Of a DNA stretch of 5,237 nucleotides, positions 1-5,237 are shown one piece after another. A program made the translations under genes and the position numbers. How positions within the stretch are numbered: the stretch's first letter is position 1; each line of letters opens with the position of its first letter. The notes below the pieces were generated by a model. That model saw nothing but the letters and a program-made list of their open reading frames with translations. It had not been told where the DNA came from and made no database searches. Origin of the DNA: an uncultured beta proteobacterium (GTDB taxonomy: Bacteria > Pseudomonadota > Gammaproteobacteria > Burkholderiales > Burkholderiaceae_C); contig CAIQEX010000683.1 in assembly GCA_903870955.1 (NCBI GenBank), forward strand, positions 1-5,237. Direction: 5' to 3'.

Positions 1-829
1 CGGTCCCGGCGTGGGTGTAGTTGGCAGCGCGCGCCAGTCGCAAGGCCGACTCACACAACTCGGTGCGCGTCTCCTCCAGCATGTAGGGCGCGGGCGCGCG
101 CTCCACCACCTTCTGGTTGCGTCGCTGCACCGAACAATCGCGTTCGAACAAGTGCACCAGGTTGCCGTGCTTGTCGCCCATGACCTGGACCTCGACGTGG
201 CGGGCGCGGCGCACCAGCTTTTCCAGATACACCTCGTCATTGCCAAAGGCCGCAAGTGCTTCGCGCTGGGCCAGTTCTTTCATCGGAGCCAGGTCGGCTT
301 CGGTTTCAATCACGCGCATGCCGCGTCCACCGCCGCCCCAACTGGCTTTGAGCATCAGCGGATAACCCACTTCCAGCGCCATCTTCTTGGCCACTTCGAT
401 GTCATCCGGCAGTGCCGTAGTGGCAGGCACCACCGGCACGTTGGCGGCCACGGCCACGGCGCGCGCCGCCACCTTGTTGCCCAGGGTGCGCATGACGTCG
501 CCGTTGGGGCCGATAAACGCCACACCGGCGGCTGCACAGGCGTCGGCGAAGTCGGGGTTTTCGCTCAGGAAACCATAGCCGGGGTGGATGGCGTCGACCT
601 CCGCCTGTTTGGCGATACGGATGATGTCGGCAATGTCCAGGTAAGCCGAGATGGGCTTCTTGCCCGCACCCACCAGATAGGATTCGTCCGCCTTGAAACG
701 GTGCAGGGCAAAACGGTCTTCGTTGGAATAAATGGCTACCGTGCGGATGCCCATTTCGGAGGCTGCGCGGAGGACACGGATGGCAATTTCGCTGCGGTTG
801 GCAACCAGGATGCTTTTAATTTTTTTCAT
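1..829 (-). CDS. pyc: Pyruvate carboxylase, N-terminal biotin carboxylase part (3' end beyond window)
   Basis: The first 276 codons are present; the gene continues past the left edge. Biotin carboxylase domains use ATP and bicarbonate to carboxylate biotin; in pyruvate carboxylase the carboxyl group then goes to pyruvate to make oxaloacetate in the cytoplasm (anaplerosis). Seen in order: the N-terminal nucleotide-fold motif ILVANRSEIAIR (residues 7-18), HPGYGFLSE (82-90), GNK with Lys119, the ATP-grasp glycine loop KASWGGGGRGMRV (161-173), EK at 203-204, RHVEVQV (210-216) and RDCSVQRRNQKVVE (230-243). NRSEIA rather than the NRGEIA usual in AccC, plus HRFKADESYLVG and GKKPISAYL, resemble pyruvate carboxylase more than the acetyl-CoA carboxylase subunit. 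The ATG at 829 fits the family's N-terminus, and an in-frame stop lies just upstream (848-850). No clear Shine-Dalgarno is seen. Alternative: a stand-alone biotin carboxylase of another acyl-CoA carboxylase; the missing C-terminal part (carboxyltransferase and biotinyl domains) would decide. Confidence 0.88.
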   Translation of the reverse strand, partial: MKKIKSILVANRSEIAIRVLRAASEMGIRTVAIYSNEDRFALHRFKADESYLVGAGKKPISAYLDIADIIRIAKQAEVDAIHPGYGFLSENPDFADACAAAGVAFIGPNGDVMRTLGNKVAARAVAVAANVPVVPATTALPDDIEVAKKMALEVGYPLMLKASWGGGGRGMRVIETEADLAPMKELAQREALAAFGNDEVYLEKLVRRARHVEVQVMGDKHGNLVHLFERDCSVQRRNQKVVERAPAPYMLEETRTELCESALRLARAANYTHAGT

Positions 830-895
830 GGCAATGGACGACGATGGTTAAGAAATCGCCCATGCCCCAAGTTGGACCGGCCGGACGCATACACC

Positions 896-920
896 CAAGG
901 CACGCAAAAACCGTGCCTTG
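896..920. repeat. Perfect 9-bp inverted repeat, 7-nt spacer
   Basis: CAAGGCACG (896-904) and CGTGCCTTG (912-920) are exact reverse complements around the spacer CAAAAAC. It lies between the Cache gene terminator and the carboxylase start. Neither strand has a T-run after the stem, so it does not look like an intrinsic terminator. It overlaps the sigma-54-like promoter almost exactly, so it could be an operator, a transcript hairpin, or a by-product of that promoter sequence. Confidence 0.7.
903..918 (-). promoter_or_regulatory. Candidate sigma-54 (RpoN) -24/-12 promoter for the carboxylase gene
   Basis: Read on the minus strand the sequence is AGGCACG-GTTT-TTGCG, against the RpoN consensus TGGCACG-N4-TTGCW. 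The invariant GG (917-916) and GC (905-904) are separated by exactly 10 bases; 6 of 7 bases match in the -24 block and 4 of 5 in the -12 block. The predicted transcript would start near 892, leaving a leader of about 60 bases before the ATG at 829. No convincing sigma-70 promoter was found in the same gap. Sigma-54 promoters need an upstream activator site, which I cannot identify with certainty. Confidence 0.5.
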
Positions 921-956
921 CAGTGCAGCATAACCGTCGCCCTGCAATCACACCAG

Positions 957-984
957 AAAAGGCGGGCGCTAAAGCCCCGCCCGC
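957..984 (-). terminator. Rho-independent terminator after the Cache gene
   Basis: On the minus strand, immediately after the TAG stop at 991-993, a 7-bp all-GC stem (GCGGGCG / CGCCCGC; plus-strand positions 978-984 and 962-968) with a 9-base loop is followed by one C and then TTTT (960-957). The T-tract is short but the stem is very stable. It separates the Cache gene from the carboxylase gene, which has the same orientation. Confidence 0.7.
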
Positions 985-990
985 TAGGCC

Positions 991-1881
991 CTATTTTGTG
1001 TAATAGCCCACGCCCAACAGCACGTCGCCCACGCGCTGGATCAGCGTGTGTTTGGACTCAACAGCGTTGGTTGCCGGGTTGCGCCAGACGTATTCCACCG
1101 TGCCGGTCCCCTTGGTCTTGGCAATGTTGATCATGTCCTCAAACAGCGGGTTTCCGGCAGCATCCTTCATGCCGCGAACATCCATGCCATTGAGTTGGGG
1201 CGAAGCGCCCGAGGCCCGGTAACGTCCGTCTTCAACACCAATGGCGAACACATACTGGTCGTCGTGGGTGAAGCCGCCCTGCTGGTTGTTGAACGCGGCA
1301 AAAGCCTTGTCACCGCCGTTTTGCTTCAGGTAGTCCACGGCGCGGTCCAGCAGGGCCTGGGCTTCCTTCTGCGTGGCGCGGGAGGTGTAATAACCGACGC
1401 TGACGATGTATTTGTCAACCTTGGAATACATGCCGATCTTGACGTCGATATGGTTCTCTTCGGGGTTCAGCCAGCGGTACTCGATGGCACCATTGGGACT
1501 CTGCTCGGCAGCAGCAATCAGGTCACGAATCATGGGTTTGCCGGCTGCATCACGCAGCTCCAGCACGTTGTGTCCGGCCAGAGACATTTGCGTTCCGCCA
1601 TTGGCGTACAGGAAGCCCGTGGAGTCCACCACATACACGTAGTACGGACCGTAGACAAAGGTTCCCTGCTGCACGTTAAAGGCCTCAAAAGCCTTCTCCG
1701 GGCCATTGCGTTTCAGGTAAGCCACGGCGGCGTCCAGCAATTCGGTGGCGCGCCCGGCCTTGGCCCGCTCAATCGAACCCAGGTGCTGTGGGTTGGTTGG
1801 ATCCAGTGCGTGGGCCTGGGGCGCGAAAACAAAGCCCAAGGCAAGAATCAGACTGGACAGTGCGGGAAAACGAAACGTCAT
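991..1881 (-). CDS. Secreted tandem Cache-domain protein, no output domain
   Basis: A 296-residue protein with a Sec-type signal peptide: a short basic start (MTFRF), a hydrophobic core (about 7-20) and an A-x-A site at 23-25, so cleavage is likely before Leu26 and the mature protein should be periplasmic. The rest is two homologous units, roughly 44-168 and 173-296. Each has the pattern LLD-AV-YLK-NG--KAF-AFN-QQG-F, then a YV-region, a G-x-x-V segment, R/K-DAAG-P, an amphipathic stretch, a Y-W-NP segment, and an ending VGYYT. This is the fold pattern of small-molecule-binding Cache (sCache_2-like) domains, which usually form the sensing part of kinases and chemoreceptors. Here there is no transmembrane helix after the signal and no kinase, HAMP or methyl-accepting domain. 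A strong Shine-Dalgarno (GAGGAG, 5 bases before ATG) fixes the start. It is divergent from ravA and ends in its own terminator. Ligand and partner are unknown; a periplasmic binding or co-sensor role is inference. Confidence 0.88.
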   Translation of the reverse strand: MTFRFPALSSLILALGFVFAPQAHALDPTNPQHLGSIERAKAGRATELLDAAVAYLKRNGPEKAFEAFNVQQGTFVYGPYYVYVVDSTGFLYANGGTQMSLAGHNVLELRDAAGKPMIRDLIAAAEQSPNGAIEYRWLNPEENHIDVKIGMYSKVDKYIVSVGYYTSRATQKEAQALLDRAVDYLKQNGGDKAFAAFNNQQGGFTHDDQYVFAIGVEDGRYRASGASPQLNGMDVRGMKDAAGNPLFEDMINIAKTKGTGTVEYVWRNPATNAVESKHTLIQRVGDVLLGVGYYTK

Positions 1882-1886
1882 AGGTG

Positions 1887-1892
1887 CTCCTC
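1887..1892 (-). promoter_or_regulatory. Ribosome binding site of the Cache gene
   Basis: GAGGAG on the minus strand is followed by CACCT and then the ATG at 1881, a near-ideal spacing. It is the only strong Shine-Dalgarno I see at any gene start in the window, and it decides the start codon. Confidence 0.85.
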
Positions 1893-1955
1893 AATTTTGA
1901 TAGGTGATGGGTCAATTTCCAGCCTCTAGGCTATTGCGCATGGGCCGCTTGACGC

Positions 1956-1969
1956 ATGACATACATCAA
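1956..1969. promoter_or_regulatory. FNR/CRP-family-like dyad in the divergent intergenic region
   Basis: The plus strand reads ATGAC-ATAC-ATCAA, against the FNR/Anr consensus TTGAT-N4-ATCAA. One half-site is perfect and the other matches 3 of 5, giving 8 of 10 overall. On the minus strand the 22 bases after the dyad lead to TAGCCT (1933-1928), a weak -10 hexamer, which would place the dyad at about -41.5 for the Cache gene (class II spacing). For ravA its centre lies about 106 bases upstream of the predicted start, so direct activation there is less likely. The weak half-site keeps confidence low. Confidence 0.3.
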
Positions 1970-2033
1970 ACCTGCAGACATCGTTCTCAAATTGAAACAA
2001 CTCCAAGGCGCGTGCGGGGGCGCCAACCCGGCG

Positions 2034-2069
2034 GCCCACAAGCCCAGCCTCAGGGCTACAATTTCTTTA
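2034..2069 (+). promoter_or_regulatory. Sigma-70 promoter giving a leaderless ravA transcript
   Basis: A good extended GGGCTACAAT sequence contains the -10 hexamer TACAAT (2057-2062). The A of the ravA ATG (2069) is exactly 7 bases beyond it, where transcription would be expected to start. The -35 region at normal spacing is weak (around 2034-2040). There is no Shine-Dalgarno between the -10 box and the ATG. A 5-bp inverted repeat (AGCCC 2041-2045, GGGCT 2053-2057) abuts the -10 box. Confidence 0.6.
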
Positions 2070-3469
2070 TGCCAAACCACCTTGCCGTGCAGCTCAAGAC
2101 GCTTCTGGAATCTCTGGAGCGGGGCTTGGTAGAGCGCAGCCAGTGCGTACGACTGTGTCTGCTGGCGGCCTTGGCGGGCGAACACACCTTGCTGATCGGC
2201 CCGCCCGGCACGGCAAAGAGTGAGCTGGCGCGGCGTCTGCACACGGTGTTTCGCGAGGGACGCTATTTCGAACGCCTGCTCACCCGCTTTACCGTGCCCG
2301 AAGAACTGTTCGGCCCGTTATCCATCAAGGCGCTTGAGGAAGACCGCTATGAACGCCACACCGATGGCTTTCTGCCCACGGCCACCATCGCGTTTATCGA
2401 CGAAGTATTCAAAGCCAACAGTGCCATCCTGAACGCCCTGCTGACCTTGCTCAACGAGCGGGAGTTCGACAACGGCGCGGGCCGCATGCAGTGTCCGCTG
2501 ATCAGCGTGCTCGGAGCCACCAACGAGGTACCTGAAGACGAGATTGCCGATGCCTTTTTTGACCGCTTCCTGCTGCGCCTGCCGGTGGCCGCCGTCAGCA
2601 CCGAAGGGTTTGCCGTCTTGTTGCAGGTGGACAAGGGCCAGGCATGGCAGTCCCCCGATGACGCGCTGAAACTGGATACGGCGGCGTTGGCGCATTTGGT
2701 CAGTGACGCAGGGCGCGTCCATCTGCCCGCTGCCGTCTTGTCGCTGTTGGGCGAATTGCGCCAGCACCTGGCTGCCCAGTCCATCGCGGTGTCAGACCGG
2801 CGCTGGGTCAAGATCACCGGCCTGCTGCGAATCGCGTCCGCCAGCGAAGGCCGCTCGGCGGTGGCGCTGTGGGATTTGCTGTTGCTGCCCTGGTTGACCG
2901 CACCCGATGCCGCACGCCAGGCGCAGGTGGCCGACTGGCTGACCGCACGCCTGGGCATCCGTGAGGCTTTTGCCCCGGCCCGCCTTAGCCGTGTGGTCGA
3001 AGCCTTTGAACGCCAGCTCGATACCGAACGCCAGGCCAACGACCTGGACTACGACGCCAGCGGCCGACTGAATTTTTCGGCCACCGACATTGCCGCTGAA
3101 ATTGGCAACGCCAAGGGCGACGCCACCGCCCTGCGCATGAACTACAACCGGCGTCGCCGCTATGGCGACACGCATATCGCAGCGCGTGTGGACCAGCTCG
3201 ATGCCTTGCTGCGGCGCATTGCAGGCTACGCGGCGGAAGTCAGTGGCCACAGGACAGCGCTTCAAACCTTTGCCGCTGGCAGTCTGTGGCTGGACCCCGG
3301 CCTGACCCAGCAGGCCGCCACCAACCTGTCCCGCACCGAGGCCGCCGTGCAGCAACTGGCAGAACGAACCCGTGCCCTGCGCGCCGGCTTTATGGAGCTC
3401 CCCCGCCTGCCTCAGGACAACGGCGCCGTGCCCGATCCGGTGGTCTGCGAAGCACTGGACACCGAGTGA
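2069..3469 (+). CDS. ravA: MoxR-family AAA+ ATPase, RavA type (shortened LARA region)
   Basis: A 466-residue cytoplasmic ATPase. In E. coli, RavA forms hexamers that act with the VWA protein ViaA as a chaperone-like machine linked to respiratory complexes (Nuo, fumarate reductase) and to lysine decarboxylase LdcI. Seen here: the RavA N-terminal signature SLERGLVERSQCVRLCLLAA (15-34), Walker A GPPGTAKS (44-51, Lys50), TRFTVPEELFGPLSI (72-86), Walker B IAFIDE with Asp111-Glu112, sensor 1 GATNE with Asn152, the FFDRFLLR segment with candidate arginine finger (163-170), and SDRRW in the sensor 2 region (242-246). After about 305 comes a helical region; the C-terminal helices (about 373-435, with SLWLDP at 405-410) resemble the end of RavA. 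The part between, about 325-372, is far shorter than the roughly 100-residue LARA domain of E. coli RavA (498 residues in all). The frame is open back to 1904, but family similarity begins at 2069 and the -10 box overlaps the upstream stretch, so 2069 is chosen. It overlaps viaA by 4 bases. Confidence 0.92.
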   Translation: MPNHLAVQLKTLLESLERGLVERSQCVRLCLLAALAGEHTLLIGPPGTAKSELARRLHTVFREGRYFERLLTRFTVPEELFGPLSIKALEEDRYERHTDGFLPTATIAFIDEVFKANSAILNALLTLLNEREFDNGAGRMQCPLISVLGATNEVPEDEIADAFFDRFLLRLPVAAVSTEGFAVLLQVDKGQAWQSPDDALKLDTAALAHLVSDAGRVHLPAAVLSLLGELRQHLAAQSIAVSDRRWVKITGLLRIASASEGRSAVALWDLLLLPWLTAPDAARQAQVADWLTARLGIREAFAPARLSRVVEAFERQLDTERQANDLDYDASGRLNFSATDIAAEIGNAKGDATALRMNYNRRRRYGDTHIAARVDQLDALLRRIAGYAAEVSGHRTALQTFAAGSLWLDPGLTQQAATNLSRTEAAVQQLAERTRALRAGFMELPRLPQDNGAVPDPVVCEALDTE

Positions 3470-5079
3470 GTGTCGCCTTGCCGCAGCCCCTCTTGTTTGA
3501 GACGGGCGAACAACGGCTGGCCGCATTAGAGCAATTGGCGCGCCCGCTCTGGCTGGGTGGCCTGACGCATTCACAAGGCAGCTTGGAGCCACGATTGTTG
3601 GCCATGAACGCCTTGCGCGAAGAACTGTTTACCGGCCGCAGTGCCCAGGCTGCCAACTGGCAATGGCCACCCGAGGCCATTGCCCGGCCTCTAGCCCAGA
3701 CCCTGAACGTCCTCGACCTGCAACGCTTTTGCCAGGAACAGGCGCAACTCAGTGACACGGTTCTGTTGAGCATCCTGTTTCATCTGGACTTCATCGTCGA
3801 TTACCAGGACCGGGGGGCCACTGCGACACAAGCGACGGCCATGGCGCTCGCCGCCTTTGCCGACGATTGGCGCGAGCGCAGTGGCCAGATGGATGAGTTG
3901 ATCCAGGTGTTTGGTCTACTGCCCGAAGATGCCAAGCACAGCCGCTGGGACCAGTTGCGCGGCCTGCTCCGGTCCAGTGGCTGGCAGGAGGTGCTGCGCA
4001 TCCACCGCATGCTGGAGCAACTGCCGGAGTTGGCAAAAATCATCCGGGAACTCGGGCGCAGCCGCGTCACAGAAACACCCGACGACCGTACCCAAGCAAC
4101 CGTTCCGGTGCTGGATACGGCAGTGGCCCACAAAACCGAAGAACGCACCGTGCACGTGCCCGATATGCCGGGCCAGACGCGCGGCATTCACCGCTCCGAT
4201 CGCATCGCCCGCATGCTGCCGTCAGAGACCATGCTGCTGACCCACCCGCGCCTGCGCCTGCTGTGGCACGCACGCCGGGCCGAACGCACCCTGCTCAGTT
4301 ATGAGGACGACGACCGCATGAGCGAGGTGCGCCAACACCAGTCGCAGGTGCAGCAGCCACGCCCCGGTCCGCAGGCCGCCCTGCAGGCGATTGCCGGGCC
4401 GATGCTGATCTGCGTGGACACTTCGGGCTCCATGCAGGGTGGCGCCGAAGCGGTCGCAAAGGCCGTCGTGCTGGAGGCCATGCGCAGCGCGCACGCCAAC
4501 CAGCGTGCCTGCCATGTGTTTGCCTTTGGCGGTGACGGAGAAGTGCTGGAGCTGGAACTGGGACTGCACAGTGCGGGGATAGAAAGGCTGAGCAACTTTC
4601 TGGGCCAGGCCTTTCGCGGCGGCACCGACATTTGCGGCCCGCTGGAACGCGTGATTGCAAAAATGGAAGAAGTGCGTTGGCAACGGGCTGACTTGCTGCT
4701 GGCCACGGATGGCGAATTTGGCGCCACGCCCGAGGTGGCCGCACGCCTGGGTGCCATCAAGCAGTCGCTTGGGCTGCGGGTGCAGGGGGTGCTGATTGGT
4801 GACCGCGAAACGCTGGGCATGATGGAGGTCTGCGACGCCATTTATGCGGTGCGCAACTGGCGCCGCTTTGGTGGTGTTCACGTCGAGTCACCGGTGCACA
4901 CGGCGTCACTCACCGCCTTGTATTTTCCTGCCGCGCTGCGCAATGCCGAGAACCGTGCCACCACGGTCTCGGGCGACGCCACGTCCGCCGCCGTGCGTGC
5001 CGGTTTGCTTCGCGGAAGCGCTGCGAGCACAGAAAAGGACACGGCCCAGCTCACCCCGCCGTCGGACGCAAGCCCATGA
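3466..5079 (+). CDS. viaA: VWA-domain protein, ViaA type, partner of RavA
   Basis: A 537-residue protein; E. coli ViaA is about 483. ViaA stimulates the RavA ATPase and joins it at membrane and respiratory complexes. Seen: a helical N-terminal half; a segment matching ViaA around LEQLPELAKIIRELGRSR (183-200); LPSETMLLTHPRLRLLW (251-267) and TLLSYE (275-280); a linker; then a C-terminal VWA domain with a complete MIDAS metal site: DTSGSM (Asp318, Ser320, Ser322), Thr387 in RGGTD, and Asp415 in ATDGEF. Family similarity ends near 472. The last 65 or so residues are extra, Ala/Ser/Thr-rich and low-complexity at the end. The GTG at 3466 overlaps the ravA stop as GTGA with no good Shine-Dalgarno, so translation is probably coupled to ravA. 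The frame is open up to an ATG at 3286, but that start would run 60 codons deep inside ravA and adds proline/arginine-rich sequence with no ViaA likeness, so it is rejected. Confidence 0.9.
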   Translation: MSVALPQPLLFETGEQRLAALEQLARPLWLGGLTHSQGSLEPRLLAMNALREELFTGRSAQAANWQWPPEAIARPLAQTLNVLDLQRFCQEQAQLSDTVLLSILFHLDFIVDYQDRGATATQATAMALAAFADDWRERSGQMDELIQVFGLLPEDAKHSRWDQLRGLLRSSGWQEVLRIHRMLEQLPELAKIIRELGRSRVTETPDDRTQATVPVLDTAVAHKTEERTVHVPDMPGQTRGIHRSDRIARMLPSETMLLTHPRLRLLWHARRAERTLLSYEDDDRMSEVRQHQSQVQQPRPGPQAALQAIAGPMLICVDTSGSMQGGAEAVAKAVVLEAMRSAHANQRACHVFAFGGDGEVLELELGLHSAGIERLSNFLGQAFRGGTDICGPLERVIAKMEEVRWQRADLLLATDGEFGATPEVAARLGAIKQSLGLRVQGVLIGDRETLGMMEVCDAIYAVRNWRRFGGVHVESPVHTASLTALYFPAALRNAENRATTVSGDATSAAVRAGLLRGSAASTEKDTAQLTPPSDASP

Positions 5080-5237
5080 GCTTTGCCAACAAATACTTGA
5101 TGCAATTGCAGGCCTTTGCTGCGGTCAGCCCGCTACCACGTATCCGTGCCCTGCATTTACCTCCGACACGCCAGTTGGAAAACAACCGGGGTGAGTTCTG
5201 TGCGCTCGAGTTGGAAGACGGCTCGCTTGGCCTGTCC
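5076..5237 (+). CDS. Third gene of the ravA-viaA operon, N-terminal fragment, function unknown
   Basis: The first 54 codons are visible (MSFANKYLMQLQAFAAVSPL...); the gene runs off the right edge. The ATG at 5076 overlaps the viaA stop as ATGA, and no Shine-Dalgarno is evident, so it should be co-translated with viaA. It has no signal peptide or membrane segment in the visible part, so it is probably cytoplasmic. The stretch FCALELEDGSLGLS (41-54) is reminiscent of the N-terminal part of DUF4213/DUF364 proteins (putative metal-chelation family), but the match is from memory, short and unproven. It stays open to the window end and its codon use looks like its neighbours, which supports a real gene. 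Confidence 0.75.
   Translation, partial: MSFANKYLMQLQAFAAVSPLPRIRALHLPPTRQLENNRGEFCALELEDGSLGLS

Noticed and set aside
11..1003. Plus-strand open frame of 330 codons opposite the carboxylase gene
   Set aside because: It is codon-aligned antisense to an unmistakable biotin carboxylase and runs through a terminator; its His/Gly/Arg-rich product looks like a shadow of GC-rich coding sequence.
1891..1918. Direct repeat TCAATTT at 1891 and 1912, 21 bases apart
   Set aside because: Seven-base AT-rich repeats at two helical turns could be a regulator site, but with no inverted partner or conservation data it is not supportable.
1048..1929. Plus-strand open frame of 293 codons opposite the Cache gene
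   Set aside because: The minus strand has a signal peptide, two recognisable domains and a strong ribosome binding site; the plus frame has none of these and resembles no family I know.
1921..1932. Short palindrome AGCCT-CT-AGGCT in the divergent region
   Set aside because: Five-base arms are common by chance; noted only because it lies near the possible Cache gene transcription start.
1904..2068. Upstream extension of ravA by 55 codons
   Set aside because: The added residues show no RavA likeness, contain the promoter -10 box, and the family's N-terminus fits the ATG at 2069.
3286..3465. Upstream extension of viaA by 60 codons inside ravA
   Set aside because: This stretch encodes conserved RavA C-terminal helices in the ravA frame; in the viaA frame it is proline/arginine-rich shadow sequence. 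The GTGA overlap gives a better start.
3466..5079. Possibility that the MoxR/VWA pair is a cobalt/magnesium chelatase or a CbbQ/CbbO or NorQ/NorD pair
   Set aside because: The N-terminal RavA signature and the ViaA segment ending in LGRSR match RavA-ViaA better, and no matching chelatase, RuBisCO or nitric oxide reductase genes are present.
4844..5194. Plus-strand open frame of 116 codons across the viaA/third gene junction
   Set aside because: It is out of frame with both, has unusual composition (many Cys, Pro, Arg, Thr) and no ribosome binding site.

Overview
The window is GC-rich DNA from a bacterial chromosome. It is most likely from a betaproteobacterium of the order Burkholderiales, possibly Comamonadaceae. 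That placement is inferred from the GC-rich codon use, the character of the proteins and the 'TACAAT then ATG' leaderless gene start; nothing here names a species.

Layout, left to right: (1) The 5' part of a biotin-carboxylase-type gene lies on the minus strand (829 down to the window edge), best read as pyruvate carboxylase. (2) A 161-base intergenic region holds a Rho-independent terminator for the gene upstream, a perfect 9-bp inverted repeat, and a good -24/-12 sigma-54 promoter match pointing at the carboxylase gene. (3) A minus-strand gene (991-1881) encodes a secreted protein made of two tandem Cache-like domains and nothing else. (4) A 187-base divergent intergenic region holds a Shine-Dalgarno for the Cache gene, an FNR-like dyad, and a -10 box placed so that the gene to the right should be leaderless. 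(5) A compact plus-strand operon starts at 2069: a MoxR-family AAA+ ATPase of the RavA type, a VWA-domain partner of the ViaA type (GTGA overlap), and the first 54 codons of a third gene (ATGA overlap) that runs off the right edge.

How the genes work together: RavA and ViaA form a known ATPase/VWA pair, in which a MoxR ATPase and a metal-binding VWA protein act together as a chaperone-like system on membrane or respiratory complexes (established in E. coli). Here the RavA homologue has a much reduced version of the region that in E. coli holds the LARA domain, which binds lysine decarboxylase LdcI. The pair is tightly coupled to a third, unrecognised gene, so the local partner set probably differs from the enterobacterial one. 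The Cache protein and the carboxylase are separate transcription units, and any functional link to the ravA operon rests only on proximity.

I do not see mobile elements, CRISPR, tRNA/rRNA genes or defence islands. The main points for follow-up are the RavA variant architecture, the third operon gene, the leaderless start, the sigma-54-like promoter before the carboxylase, and the output-less dual-Cache protein.
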